Below, piece after piece: positions 24,374 to 33,765 of a stretch of DNA of 42,427 bases. Every line of letters starts with the position of its first letter. The first letter of the stretch is position 1. Source of the DNA: JAITWN01 sp964388175 (lineage in GTDB: Bacteria > Pseudomonadota > Gammaproteobacteria > SZUA-140); contig CAYLYS010000015.1 of assembly GCA_964388175.1 (NCBI GenBank), positions 1 through 42,427 of the forward strand, given 5' to 3'. The position numbers were made by a program, and so were the translations under genes. Below the pieces are notes generated by a model. That model was not told the DNA's origin. It did no database searches and saw only the letters and a list, made by a program, of their open reading frames with translations.

Positions 24374-26496
24374 TGCAGAGCCTCCTTCAGAGCCTGTTCC
24401 GATGACAACGGCAGACCGCACCGGGTGCCGCTGCAGACATAAGCCAGTACGCCCTGATCCGGCGCGCGTCGTTCGGCGAGCAGGCCGGGCAGCGCCGGTG
24501 TATCGGTCGGGGTATCGGTCGGTGTATCGCCCGGGGTATCAATTGGCGCAGCGGCGGGAATGGCGACCGCCAGGCGTGCGGGCGCAAGATCCGTCTGGCA
24601 CAGACGCAGCCACTGCCGCGCCGTGGCCGCTTCGCCGCGCAGCACGATGATCTGCGGCGGTTCGAGGTATTCCTCCAGCGCATCGAGCATGGCGCAGTGC
24701 GCATAGGGCAGCTCGGCGAGGTGCGGCCACGCCGCCCGCACCGCGCGCGTGGCGGCATCGAGATAGCGCGTCTCGCCGAGCAGATGCCCGAGTCGTTGCA
24801 GGGCGCGCGTGGCGACGGCATTGCCCGCCGGCAGCGCGTCGTCGCCATAGGACTTGAGGCGGTGGATCAGCGTTTCGTGCTGATGCGAGGTGAAGAAGAA
24901 GCCGCCTTCATCGGTATCCTCGAAGCGTTCGAGCAGCGCGTCGGCGAGTGCGACGGCGAAATCGAGATCTTCGCCGCGCCATTCGGTCTGCAGCATTTCC
25001 AGCACCGCATCGAGCAGAAAGGCGTGATCGTCGAGATAGGCGTCGAGCTGCGCGCGCCCATCCTTCCAGGTGACCAGCAGGCGGCCGTCACGCCACAGCT
25101 CGGTGCGGATGAAATCGAGCGCGCGCCGCGCCGAGGCGAGAAAGTCGGGACGGTCGAGCACGCGCGCGGCGATCGCCATGCCGCGGATCATCAATGCGTT
25201 CCACGCGCCCAATACCTTCTCGTCGCGTCCCGGCCGGATGCGCACGGCGCGCGCGCGCAGCAGCTTGCCGCGCGCGCTGTCGATCAGGCGCTCTGCCGCT
25301 GCGACAGTCATACCCTGCGCGGCGGCGATCGCTTCGCTGTCTTCGAAGCAGTGCAGATGCCAGGCGTGATGCTCGAAGTTGGCGGCGCGGTCGAGACCGA
25401 AGCGCGGCGCGAAGACGGCGTATTCCTCCGCATCCAGCAGTTTGCCTACCTGCTGCGGCGTCCACACGTAAAACTTCCCTTCTTCGCCTTCGCTGTCGGC
25501 GTCCAGCGAGGAATAGTATCCGCCCTCGGGCGACTGCATCTCGCGCATCACCCAGTCGGCGGTTTCCGCGGCGATGCGCGCGTAGCGCTCGTCGCCGCTG
25601 AGCTGGTGGGCTTCGGCATAGAGCGGCAGCAGCTGGGCATTGTCGTAGAGCATCTTCTCGAAGTGCGGAATCATCCACTCGGCATCGACCGAGTAGCGGC
25701 AGAAGCCGCCGCCGATCTGGTCGTAGATGCCGCCGCTGGCCATGCGCGCCAGCGTGTAGAGCACCATGTGCTCGGCCTGTTCGTCCGCCGCACCGCGCTG
25801 CTTTGCCGCGGCGGCATGGCGCAGCAGGCGCACCAGGTGCGGCGGATGCGGAAACTTGGGCGCGCCGCCGAAGCCGCCGTGCTGTGCATCGAAGCTGTGG
25901 CGCAGCTGATGGCGCGCCATGTCGAGCGCGGTGGCCGCGGGTTCGTCGGCGCGTGGGGCGCGCGCGTCCAGCTTGCGGAAAGCCTGCAGCAGCTCCGCGC
26001 TCTGCGCCTGCAGATCGGCGCGCTGTTCGTGGTAGTAGGCGGCGACCCGCTCCAGCACTTCGGCGAAGGCCGGCATGCCGTAACGCGGTTCACGCGGAAA
26101 ATAAGTGCCGCCGTAAAAGGGCGCCAGCGTGTCCGGTGCCAGGAACATGGTGAGCGGCCAGCCGCCGTTGCGGTGCGTGAGCATCTGCAGCGCGAGCTGA
26201 TAGATCTTGTCGAGATCGGGCCGCTCCTCGCGATCGACCTTGATGTTGACGTAGAGTGCGTTCATCAGCTGCGCCGTCGCTTCGTGCTCGAACGATTCGT
26301 GCGCCATGACGTGGCACCAGTGGCAGGCCGAATAGCCGATGGAGAGCAGGATGGGCTTGTTTTCGGCGCGTGCGAGGGCGAGGGCTTCTTCTCCCCAGGG
26401 GTGCCAGTCCACCGGGTTGTCCGCATGCTGCAGCAGATACGGACTGGTTTCGCCCGCGAGCCGGTTGCGGCGGCTGCCGGATGCTTGGTGCGTCAT
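24370..26496 (-). CDS. YyaL/DUF255 protein with thioredoxin-like domain
   Basis: 708 residues. Residues 10-170 form the DUF255 thioredoxin-like domain with CHWC (C58, C61) in SACHWCHVMAHESF; the rest is an (alpha/alpha)-barrel like that of N-acylglucosamine epimerases, including GGIYDQIGGGFCRYSVD and WMIPHFEKMLYDNAQL. The exact reaction is not established for bacteria. Odd: just before the end, Asp-Thr-Pro repeats arise from four 12-bp units. Coupled to the SIMPL gene by ATGA. Confidence 0.85.
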   Translation of the reverse strand: MTHQASGSRRNRLAGETSPYLLQHADNPVDWHPWGEEALALARAENKPILLSIGYSACHWCHVMAHESFEHEATAQLMNALYVNIKVDREERPDLDKIYQLALQMLTHRNGGWPLTMFLAPDTLAPFYGGTYFPREPRYGMPAFAEVLERVAAYYHEQRADLQAQSAELLQAFRKLDARAPRADEPAATALDMARHQLRHSFDAQHGGFGGAPKFPHPPHLVRLLRHAAAAKQRGAADEQAEHMVLYTLARMASGGIYDQIGGGFCRYSVDAEWMIPHFEKMLYDNAQLLPLYAEAHQLSGDERYARIAAETADWVMREMQSPEGGYYSSLDADSEGEEGKFYVWTPQQVGKLLDAEEYAVFAPRFGLDRAANFEHHAWHLHCFEDSEAIAAAQGMTVAAAERLIDSARGKLLRARAVRIRPGRDEKVLGAWNALMIRGMAIAARVLDRPDFLASARRALDFIRTELWRDGRLLVTWKDGRAQLDAYLDDHAFLLDAVLEMLQTEWRGEDLDFAVALADALLERFEDTDEGGFFFTSHQHETLIHRLKSYGDDALPAGNAVATRALQRLGHLLGETRYLDAATRAVRAAWPHLAELPYAHCAMLDALEEYLEPPQIIVLRGEAATARQWLRLCQTDLAPARLAVAIPAAAPIDTPGDTPTDTPTDTPALPGLLAERRAPDQGVLAYVCSGTRCGLPLSSEQALKEALQ
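24497..24544. repeat. Four 12-bp tandem units in the YyaL-like gene
   Basis: Units ggtgtatcggtc, ggggtatcggtc, ggtgtatcgccc and ggggtatcaatt follow one another and encode Asp-Thr-Pro-rich residues. Copy-number change would keep the frame. Confidence 0.8.
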
Positions 26497-26547
26497 GGGT
26501 TCACGCTACCATCGCGGGGCGGATCTGCAAAGGGGAAGACACGGCTT

Positions 26548-27174
26548 TCATGACAGCGTCGGGAAACTCGTGCGCACGCCGTCGAGCACGTACTGGACGG
26601 CGAGCGCGGCGAGCACCAGGCCGAGGAGGCGGCCGATGACGTTGGTGCCGGTCTCGCCGAGCAGACGCACGATCAGCGGCGCGCTCAGCAGCGACACCAG
26701 CGCCATACCCAGCACGACGAACAGCAGTGCCAGCATGCCGATGAATTCGAGCATGCTGGTCCAGCTGTTGGCCATCAGCAGCACGGTGGTCAGTGCGCCG
26801 GGGCCGGCGATCAGCGGAAAGGCGAGCGGAAAGACCGAGACATCGGTTTTGCCCACCGCTTCGGCCTGCTCGCGCACGGTGGTCGAGCGCAGGCCGGAAT
26901 GGCGGGCGAAGATCATATCGATGGCGAGCATGAAGAGCAGGATGCCGCCGGCGATGCGGAACGCGGGCAGGCTGATGTGCAGCAGGCGCAGCAGCGCGTC
27001 ACCGCTGAGGAAGAAAGCGAGCAGGATGCCGGTGGCGAGCAGCGTGCTGCGCCAGGCCTGGCTGCGCTGATGGGCGCGATCCTGGTTGCGGGTGAGGCCG
27101 GCGAAGATCGGCGCCAGCCCGATGGGATCGATCACCACCAGCAGGATGATGAAGGTGCTGAGCAGCAGTTCCAT
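26548..27174 (-). CDS. MarC family integral membrane protein
   Basis: 208 residues with about six membrane helices. MELLLSTFIILLVVIDPIGL begins the protein, and the LAFPLIAGPGALTTVLL segment is the MarC signature region. The family was once linked to multiple-antibiotic resistance but its role is not known. The ATG at 27174 is chosen because the longer frame upstream is not membrane-like. The gene is divergent from the DamX-like gene across 136 bp. Confidence 0.85.
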   Translation of the reverse strand: MELLLSTFIILLVVIDPIGLAPIFAGLTRNQDRAHQRSQAWRSTLLATGILLAFFLSGDALLRLLHISLPAFRIAGGILLFMLAIDMIFARHSGLRSTTVREQAEAVGKTDVSVFPLAFPLIAGPGALTTVLLMANSWTSMLEFIGMLALLFVVLGMALVSLLSAPLIVRLLGETGTNVIGRLLGLVLAALAVQYVLDGVRTSFPTLS

Positions 27175-27310
27175 GAGGCGGGACTGTAGCACGAGCCGGG
27201 CCGCGCTGGCCCGCCTTGCTGTCGGAGCGGCGTGATTTCGCATAAACTGAACGCTCATCGGCCAGCCGGTCCGGCCGGCCGACGCGGAAATAGTTTCGAG
27301 GCGACAGATC

Positions 27311-28777
27311 ATGCGCGGCAGACAGGCGATCCGACAGCAAGCAGAGGCGGCATCGTCCGCGCCTGTGTCGCATGGCGGCAGCACGCGCGGCCGGCGTGAA
27401 CCGTTTTTCCTCGAAACCGAAGCGCTGCTCGCGCTGCTCGCAGAAGCGCAGGCGGTGCTGCTGCGCGCAGCGGATACCGCGCCGGTGTTGCTGGTCGAAG
27501 GCGAGAACGGCGCCGGCAAGAGCGCATTTCTGAACCGCCTGGTGCAGGCCCTGCCGGAGGCTTACTGCATCGCGCTGCGCCATCCCACCGGCGAGGCCGC
27601 GCTGTACGGCCATCTCACCCGCGCTTTCGGCATCGGCGACAGCAGGGACGGCGATGCGCTGATCTCGCGCATTGCCTCGCGCTCGGACCAGGCGCCGCTG
27701 CTGGTGCTGGTGGACGATGCCGACCATCTGTCCTCGTTCGCGCTGCGTGCGCTGCTCGATCTGTGCCGCGCGGCGGGACGGCGCGGCGGTCGCACGGCGC
27801 TGGTCGTGTCGGCCGCGCCCGCTGCCTTGCCGCGCCTGCTCGCGCTGCCGTCCTTCGCCTCGTTTCGCGCCGCTTTCCACCGCGTCGAACTGCCGCGCTT
27901 CACGGAAGAGGAAGCGCGCGAGTTCCTGCAGCGGATGTCGGCCGCCGACGGCGGTGAAGGCGCTGATGTCGACGAGGCCGGTTTCCGCCTGGTGTACAAG
28001 GCGGGCGACGGGCTGCCCGGGCAGATGATGCGTGCCGTCGATGAAATGCAGCGCGGCGGCAATCCCCGTCGTTATCGCCGCGTGGAGCGGCATCACGCGC
28101 TGACGGTGCGTAAAAGCTGGCTCGCGGCAGCGGCCGGCGTGGGCGCATTGCTGATCGCCGGCGTTTATCTGGCCTATACGGTATTGCTGGGTACCCCCAC
28201 AGACAGCGCGCGCGCCAGTGCGGCGGTCGTGCCGATCGCGATGATGCCCGTGGTGGATGCGCCGCCGTCCCCTGCTGAGCCGGCTGCCGAGATCCCGCCA
28301 TCCGCCGCGGCGGACGAATCCGCGTCCCCGTCCCCATCCCCATCCCCATCCCCATCCCCATCATCGCCGCCGCCCGTGCTGTCGCCGGTATCTCCGCCCC
28401 TCTCTCCATCGGCGCCTCCGCCGGCACGCGCGGCGGCATCAGCGGCTGCGCCCCCGGCTGCGGCGGCAGCCGATGCCGGACTGACCGGCCGCGCCTGGCT
28501 GATGGCGCAGGGACCCAAACGCTATACCATCCAGCTGGCGAGTGCGCCGGACCGCCAGCGCGCCGATGAATTCATCACCAAGCATCCGCTGCGCGGTAAA
28601 ACGGTGGCGGTGGAAACGCAGCGCGGCGGTCAGGCCTGGTTCATCATCCTGCACGGCAGTTTTGCCACGCAGGCGGAAGCGCAGCGGGCGATCGAGGCTT
28701 TGCCGCCGGTGCTGGCCAAAAACGATCCTTTCGCGCGCCGTATGGAATCTGTGCAGGCGATTGCAAGCGGAAACTGA
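27311..28777 (+). CDS. DamX-like ATPase with SPOR domain
   Basis: 488 residues. A cytoplasmic AAA-type ATPase comes first (Walker A GENGAGKS 64-71; Walker B LLVLVDDAD near 132-140), then one transmembrane helix (about 275-298), a long Pro/Ser/Ala linker and a SPOR domain of about 75 residues (from YTIQLASAPDRQ). SPOR domains bind denuded septal peptidoglycan, so a cell-division role is likely. The linker carries a hexanucleotide repeat. Starting at the ATG at 27311; the start is not certain. Confidence 0.8.
   Translation: MRGRQAIRQQAEAASSAPVSHGGSTRGRREPFFLETEALLALLAEAQAVLLRAADTAPVLLVEGENGAGKSAFLNRLVQALPEAYCIALRHPTGEAALYGHLTRAFGIGDSRDGDALISRIASRSDQAPLLVLVDDADHLSSFALRALLDLCRAAGRRGGRTALVVSAAPAALPRLLALPSFASFRAAFHRVELPRFTEEEAREFLQRMSAADGGEGADVDEAGFRLVYKAGDGLPGQMMRAVDEMQRGGNPRRYRRVERHHALTVRKSWLAAAAGVGALLIAGVYLAYTVLLGTPTDSARASAAVVPIAMMPVVDAPPSPAEPAAEIPPSAAADESASPSPSPSPSPSPSSPPPVLSPVSPPLSPSAPPPARAAASAAAPPAAAAADAGLTGRAWLMAQGPKRYTIQLASAPDRQRADEFITKHPLRGKTVAVETQRGGQAWFIILHGSFATQAEAQRAIEALPPVLAKNDPFARRMESVQAIASGN
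28325..28360. repeat. Hexanucleotide repeat in the linker of the DamX-like gene
   Basis: One tccccg and five tcccca units in a row encode a Ser-Pro run. Being a hexamer, slippage changes linker length but not frame. Confidence 0.85.
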
Positions 28778-28783
28778 AACGAA

Positions 28784-28817
28784 CCCGCCGGCCGCGACGC
28801 ATGCCACGGCCGGCGGG
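28784..28817. terminator. Hairpin between convergent DamX-like gene and prk
   Basis: cccgccggccg (28784-28794) and cggccggcggg (28807-28817) form a perfect 11-bp stem with a 12-nt loop in the 54-bp gap between two converging genes. Likely a shared bidirectional terminator, though without a T-run. Confidence 0.5.
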
Positions 28818-28831
28818 AGAAACGGCGGGAA

Positions 28832-29698
28832 TTACTGACGGCTGATTTCGATCAGTTCGTGCACGATCGGACGCAGCACGATCTCGATGGCGAGGCCCAT
28901 CTTGCCGCCCGGTACGACGATGGTGTTCGGCCGCGACATCCAGGCATCCTTCAGCATCGACAGATAGTAGGGGAAGTCGTGCTTTTCCGGCGAGCGGAAG
29001 CGGATGACGACGAAGCTTTCATCGAGCGTCGGGATGTCGCGCGCGATGAAGGGGTTGGAGGTATCCACCACCGGCACGCGCTGGAAGTTGATATCGGTGC
29101 GCGAGAACTGCGGCGTGATGGTTTTGACGTAGTCCGGCATGCGGCGCAGGATGGTGTCGGTGACGGCTTCGGCCGAGTAGCCGCGCGCCGAGGTGTCGCG
29201 GTGGATTTTCTGGATCCACTCGAGGTTGACGATCGGCACCACGCCGATCAGCAGGTCGACCCACTTCGCGATGTCGACCTTGTCGTTCGCGACGCCGCCG
29301 TGCAGTCCCTCGTAGAACAGCAGATCCATGCCTTCCTGCACGTTTTCCCACGGCGTGAAGGTGCCGGGCTGCTGCTTGTAGGGCGCGGCTTCTTCTTCAT
29401 TGTGCAGGTACTTGCGCACCTTGCCCGTGCCCGACTCGCTGTAGCTGCGGAACAGCTTTTCCAGCTCTTCGAACAGATTGGCTTCGGGGCCGAAGTGGCT
29501 GAGCGTCTTGCCCTGCTTCGAGACTTCCTCGACCGCCTTTTTCATTTCCGTGCGGTCGTAGCGATGGAAGGCGTCGCCCTCGACGATCACCGCTTTGAGG
29601 CCTTCGCGCCGGAACAGATGCTCGAAGGACGCCTTCACCGTGCTGGTGCCCGCGCCGGACGAGCCGGTGACGGCGATGATCGGGTGTTTCGCTGACAT
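28832..29698 (-). CDS. prk: Phosphoribulokinase, class I
   Basis: Makes ribulose 1,5-bisphosphate from ribulose 5-phosphate; it and RuBisCO are the two enzymes unique to the Calvin cycle. The ATG at 29698 gives 288 residues, the standard bacterial class I size; GAGGAG lies about 10 bp upstream of it. Walker A is GSSGAGTS (12-19). The EGLHGG and VVPIVNLEWIQKIHRD segments are class I features. It lies 26 kb from cbbLSX with no other cbb gene near. Confidence 0.95.
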   Translation of the reverse strand: MSAKHPIIAVTGSSGAGTSTVKASFEHLFRREGLKAVIVEGDAFHRYDRTEMKKAVEEVSKQGKTLSHFGPEANLFEELEKLFRSYSESGTGKVRKYLHNEEEAAPYKQQPGTFTPWENVQEGMDLLFYEGLHGGVANDKVDIAKWVDLLIGVVPIVNLEWIQKIHRDTSARGYSAEAVTDTILRRMPDYVKTITPQFSRTDINFQRVPVVDTSNPFIARDIPTLDESFVVIRFRSPEKHDFPYYLSMLKDAWMSRPNTIVVPGGKMGLAIEIVLRPIVHELIEISRQ

Positions 29699-29853
29699 AT
29701 ACTGCTCTCCTCGGATGAATGATCGGATGGGGACGCCCGGCGGCAGACGCGGACGGGTCATGTTTTGCCCGGCCGTCGGTGCATCGGCGTCGGCCCGCTC
29801 GGGCGGGCACTGGATTGCGGATGGAATCCCCTGTTAGTACTTATGGGCGCAGC

Positions 29854-29912
29854 CCGCACGCAATTCCGGCGCAGCCGCGCGCCGCGCTCGCTTGCGCTGC
29901 GCTTTCGTGCGG
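29854..29912. other. Nested inverted repeats in the gap upstream of prk
   Basis: The 317-bp gap 29699-30015 contains ccgcacg/cgtgcgg (29854-29860 and 29906-29912) with gcgcag/ctgcgc nested inside (29869-29874 and 29897-29902). They could form a structured leader or a terminator between the divergent genes. No clear promoter can be named in the gap. Confidence 0.3.
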
Positions 29913-30015
29913 ATTCTACAGAATAAATCGGCGCTTTTCACCAGCCGGCCGGGGCGAGGCTTGCCTGGATGGGCGCGGGATGCCATGATCCTGCCTGGAA
30001 GGGGGGGAGGTAGTG

Positions 30016-30519
30016 ATGCGTCAAGTCCGCGGAATCACATGCTTATTGCTGATGCTGACGGCTTTGCTGGCCGGTTGCGCCGGTACCCGCATCGATGCCT
30101 CGCATCCCTTGCTGACGGAGGAGGCCGCCGCCGCCCGGGTCTATTTCATCCGTCCCTATACCGAGCGCTACATGGGCTTCGCGGACAATGCCATCACCGT
30201 GGAAGCTGACCGCATGCCCTTGTTGCATCTGGTAAAAGGCGAATACACGCTGGTCCATGTGCGGCCGGGCCCGGTATTTCTCACCGTCCATTCCGACACC
30301 AGCTGGGGCCACTCTCACTTCATCCGCGAGATGACCCGCTCCAAACGCTTCGACTTCGCGCCGGGCGAGACTTATTTCGTTTCCTTCCAGCCCTTCGACG
30401 GCGAGTTCCGCGGCGTGCATTTCGAAATGCACGACATCGATCTGCCTCGTGCCCGCGAGCTGAGCCGCCATCTGCGCGTGGTCGGCGGCGCACGTTCGGC
30501 GCCGATCGACCGCCTCTGA
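30016..30519 (+). CDS. Lipoprotein with DUF2846-like domain
   Basis: 167 residues. The lipobox LLAGC (about 16-20) marks an outer or inner membrane lipoprotein processed by Lgt and LspA. ARVYFIRPY followed by a G-E-Y-T-L-V-H-V-x-P-G segment is the layout of DUF2846 proteins. A run of G and GGAGG lies 9-12 bp before the start; a GTG at 30013 is also in frame. No function is known. Confidence 0.65.
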   Translation: MRQVRGITCLLLMLTALLAGCAGTRIDASHPLLTEEAAAARVYFIRPYTERYMGFADNAITVEADRMPLLHLVKGEYTLVHVRPGPVFLTVHSDTSWGHSHFIREMTRSKRFDFAPGETYFVSFQPFDGEFRGVHFEMHDIDLPRARELSRHLRVVGGARSAPIDRL

Positions 30520-30600
30520 AGAAGCGCCCCGGAAAGAGGCCGCCGGTAAAAATCAGGCGGCGAAATTCATCCGCGGAAATTCACCGGGCGTCCGCTGTGC

Positions 30601-30978
30601 TCAGAACGGTCGCTCGCGCTCGGCGGTGATTTCCACCTGCACGCCCTGCACGCGTTCGAAGTCGTGCGCCGGAATATTGAACTCGCGCCGTGCCACGGCC
30701 ATGGCGTGGCGGGCCACTGAAGTCAGATCGTGCGACTGATAGACCGTTTTGCCGTGTTCGTCGATGAAGCGGATCGTCAGATCGGCATCGTAGCTGGCGT
30801 TGCAAGCGTTCGACAGTTCGGCATGCCACTGCACGGCCACGATACCGAGATCGGCCGGTGCGGCCTCGTAGGCGCTGTCCGTCACGGCGATGCAGCTGTC
30901 GGCACGCGCGGCCGCGGCGGACAGCAGCATTGCCGCCATGGCCGGGAAAAGGGCTGTTCTGGGCATTCGTCCGCTCAT
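30601..30978 (-). CDS. Small exported protein of unknown function
   Basis: 125 residues with a signal peptide (about 1-26, ending AARA) and a small domain with two cysteines (C29, C59) that could form a disulfide. GGAGAG lies about 8 bp before the ATG; a second possible start is M5. Not recognised. Confidence 0.55.
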   Translation of the reverse strand: MSGRMPRTALFPAMAAMLLSAAAARADSCIAVTDSAYEAAPADLGIVAVQWHAELSNACNASYDADLTIRFIDEHGKTVYQSHDLTSVARHAMAVARREFNIPAHDFERVQGVQVEITAERERPF

Positions 30979-31058
30979 GCTCGACTCTCCCTGCTTTCGA
31001 GTCTTTCTGCTGTACTGCGCCGATTATCGCATGCCCGGCGCGGATGAGGCGCGGCCGT

Positions 31059-32075
31059 TTACAGCCAGTCGCTGATGAGGAAGCCGACGCCCAGGCTTTC
31101 GCTCGAGCGGTTGTAGTTGATCAGGCTCTCGCCGTAGCCGTTGAAATATCTCACCGTGCCCTTGATGTTGCGATAAATCGGGAAGCTCCAGCTCAGATCG
31201 ATCGAGCCGCGGTTGTCGTCGCGCAGATTGTTGCGCAGGGTGACGGAGTAGAGATTCGGCCCCCGCATCCAGGCGCCGTACCATTCGAAATAGCCGAGGT
31301 AGCGTTCGATCCGGGGATTGTCGTCGCCTCTCATATCGTCGGGTGAATCCTTGCGATCCTCGGGCAGACGGTACCAGGGCCGCAGGGTGAAAATGAAGTT
31401 CTCGCGCTCGAAGATCATGTTCAGGATGATGCGGTTCCAGCTGCGCGAATCGGCGCCGCTGCGTCCGTTCGACTGATGGTTGAGGCTGAACTGGTTGGCG
31501 GCGTTGCGAAAACCGAAGATCGTCCACGAATGCTCGAAGCTCAGAATCAGCTCCGGTTCGTGATTGGTCTCGCGAAACGGTGAAGAGGCGTCGTCGCTGT
31601 AGGCCTGCCAGAAAGAGCGATTGGTGTAGGCGGCGGAGAGGTGACCATGATCGCCGAATACGCCTTCCATCAGCAGGACTTTCTGGCTCAGCTGGAACTG
31701 GATTTCGATGCTGTCGCGGTCGAGCAGGCTATCCTCGCGCCGCGACAGCTTGACGTAGGTGAGCGGCAGTACGTAATTGGGGCGGTGCGCGGTGAGCACG
31801 AAGGGGTTGTTGCGGCTGTAACGTTCGAGGGCGAGGCGCTGGCCGATCACGCTCTGCACGGCTGGTCCCGACCTCGATCCTGCGGTGAGGGCATCGGGAG
31901 TGCTGGCGGCGGCGCAGGTGAGACGGATCTCGCCGATCGTGGTGGTTTCCGGCGCGGTGCGCAGCGCTTCACCGATGCAGCTGTCTTCATCGCCGATGAC
32001 CGTTCCCGATATGCCCGATGCGATCAGCGCGCACAGCGCGGCGCCGATACGGCGCGCTCGCGCGGCGAGGCTCAT
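31059..32075 (-). CDS. pldA: Outer-membrane phospholipase A1
   Basis: Hydrolyses phospholipids that have reached the outer leaflet of the outer membrane. 338 residues with signal peptide and about 12 amphipathic strands. The catalytic set fits E. coli OmPLA: H200, S202 in NHQSNG and N214, with the same 14-residue spacing between His and Asn. The final residue pattern ISDWL is like other OMP ends, though not a terminal Phe. Overlaps the MscS-like gene by ATGA, so membrane stress and tension functions are coupled. Confidence 0.9.
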   Translation of the reverse strand: MSLAARARRIGAALCALIASGISGTVIGDEDSCIGEALRTAPETTTIGEIRLTCAAASTPDALTAGSRSGPAVQSVIGQRLALERYSRNNPFVLTAHRPNYVLPLTYVKLSRREDSLLDRDSIEIQFQLSQKVLLMEGVFGDHGHLSAAYTNRSFWQAYSDDASSPFRETNHEPELILSFEHSWTIFGFRNAANQFSLNHQSNGRSGADSRSWNRIILNMIFERENFIFTLRPWYRLPEDRKDSPDDMRGDDNPRIERYLGYFEWYGAWMRGPNLYSVTLRNNLRDDNRGSIDLSWSFPIYRNIKGTVRYFNGYGESLINYNRSSESLGVGFLISDWL

Positions 32076-32926
32076 GAGGCGTCGCCGCGCGGCTTGTCGC
32101 CATCGATCACGCGTACCGGAAACGGCTGCGCGCCCTCGCCCACGTGCAGCGTGCGCTGCGGGAACGGGATGTCGATGCCGGCGTCGTCGAAGGCGCGCTT
32201 GATCTCTTCCTGCAGGCTGTTGCGCAGATCGCCGAAGCTTTCACGCCGGGCCCAGACCGAAAACTGGATGTCGAGCGCCGAATCGCCGAAACCGATGAAG
32301 ATGAACTGCGGCCTGGGTTCGTCCAGGCACAGCGGATTGCGTTCGGCGAGGGTCATCAACACCTCGCGCACCCGCGCGATGTCTTCCTTGTAGGCGACGC
32401 CGACCTTCAGATCGAGGCGCCGGATCGGAAAGCGCGTCAGTGTCGTGACCGCGCTCTTGATCAGCTGCTCGTTGGGAATGCGTACATAAAGATTCTCGGC
32501 GGTACGCAGCTTGACCGACAGCAGATCGATCGACAGCACTTCGCCGGTGGTGCCGCCGATGCTGATGGTGTCACCGATGCTGAAGGGGCGTTCGGCGATG
32601 AGAAACAGGCCGCTGATCAGATTGGAGGCCGAGGTCTGCGAGGCGAAACCGATCGCCACCGACAGCACCCCGGCGGCGCCGAGCAGCACGCTCAGGCTGA
32701 AGCCGAGCTCCCTCAGCGCGGAGGCGACGAACAGCGCGAGTATGCCGTAATAGACCACGCGCCGTACCAGCATGATGTGATGCGGTGAAAAATGCCGTCC
32801 CATCACGCGCCGCGGCACGCGCGCTGCGATGCTGGCGGCGAGCAAGCCGAACAGCAGCAGAATCACCGCGCGCGTGATGCCGAGCGCGCGCTCGGTGGTG
32901 AAGAATTCGATGAGGGATTCCAGCAT
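32072..32926 (-). CDS. MscS-family mechanosensitive channel
   Basis: 284 residues with about three N-terminal helices, the pore helix region (GAAGVLSVAIGFASQT, then NLISGLFLIAERPFSIGD), and the cytoplasmic beta and alpha-beta domains. Size and layout match small-conductance MscS. The ATG at 32926 is followed downstream by pldA with a 4-bp overlap; DUF432 lies just upstream (17 bp). The frame stays open further upstream but there reads antisense-like through DUF432, so no fusion. Confidence 0.9.
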   Translation of the reverse strand: MLESLIEFFTTERALGITRAVILLLFGLLAASIAARVPRRVMGRHFSPHHIMLVRRVVYYGILALFVASALRELGFSLSVLLGAAGVLSVAIGFASQTSASNLISGLFLIAERPFSIGDTISIGGTTGEVLSIDLLSVKLRTAENLYVRIPNEQLIKSAVTTLTRFPIRRLDLKVGVAYKEDIARVREVLMTLAERNPLCLDEPRPQFIFIGFGDSALDIQFSVWARRESFGDLRNSLQEEIKRAFDDAGIDIPFPQRTLHVGEGAQPFPVRVIDGDKPRGDAS

Positions 32927-32943
32927 GGGTGTTTCTTCGATGC

Positions 32944-33765
32944 TCAGCCGAGCAGCTCCGACAGGGCGCGGGCGAGGGCGGAGCGGTCCGGGTGCTGGCG
33001 TGGCCCATGCAGCAGCGTGGCGCCCGCGGGCGCCACGCTTTCCACCCGCAGCGCCACGCTGTCGCCATCGGCGCTGCGCGTCAGGTGCATGGTATCGGTC
33101 CACAGACTGCCGCTCTGCTTTCCGTACACCGACAGCAGCGGTGCCGGCAGGCTCAGCTTTTCCACCGCCAGGGTGCTGGCGGCGCGATTCTGTATGCGCA
33201 CCGGCGTGACCGCGCGATGGAAGCGCAGCGGCACTTCTTCGAGATGATGGCGCGCGTGGGTGCGCGCCGCGTAGCACAGCACGCCTTCGTAGGTGGAAGG
33301 ACCGAACCAGGTGTCGGACAGTATCTGCACCGGCAACTCCTGCAGCACGGTGCCGGGCGGCTCGCCGATGGCGATGCCGACCCATACCGGGGTGCTGACA
33401 TAGAAAGTGATTTCCTCGCCGGGCAGCACGGATACGGGCTGGCGCGGGCGGATGACGACCGGCCGGTCGGCGAGCCGCGGGATGAAGGTGACCAAGCCTT
33501 CGGGGCTGCGGTAGACGTAGCGACTGCCGCCCGTGTGTTCGGGCGCTGTGTCGAGCGCCGTCACTTCGGCGCCGGATTCCGCTTCCTCCGCGTTTTCCTC
33601 CGCGCGCCGGGTCGCGAGCAGCCATTCGCCGCTGGCGTGGTGCAGACTCAGGGTCAGCGGCCCGAGCCGCAGCCTGACGCCACGGTCGCGCGCGACCCGC
33701 ACCGGCGTCCACCAGGGCGAGGCGGGGGTTCTGTGGCTGTCCGCGGTGGCTTCAGTCATCGGCAT
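32944..33765 (-). CDS. DUF432 family protein
   Basis: 273 residues (267 if started at 33759). Family of unknown function; members are commonly found beside MscS-type channels, as here, where it immediately precedes one. Predicted mainly beta with the ITFYVSTPVWVGIAIG and SDTWFGPSTYEGVLCYA segments. No signal peptide or helix, so probably cytoplasmic. Its start overlaps the 3' end of the GIY-YIG gene by 8-14 bp. Confidence 0.65.
   Translation of the reverse strand: MPMTEATADSHRTPASPWWTPVRVARDRGVRLRLGPLTLSLHHASGEWLLATRRAEENAEEAESGAEVTALDTAPEHTGGSRYVYRSPEGLVTFIPRLADRPVVIRPRQPVSVLPGEEITFYVSTPVWVGIAIGEPPGTVLQELPVQILSDTWFGPSTYEGVLCYAARTHARHHLEEVPLRFHRAVTPVRIQNRAASTLAVEKLSLPAPLLSVYGKQSGSLWTDTMHLTRSADGDSVALRVESVAPAGATLLHGPRQHPDRSALARALSELLG

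Noticed and set aside
26339..27189. Plus-strand ORFs across MarC and the YyaL start
   Set aside because: Low-complexity antisense shadows of clear minus-strand genes.
32927..33712. DUF432-MscS fusion
   Set aside because: The open frame upstream of MscS is a shadow of DUF432 in a different register; DUF432 has its own normal gene.
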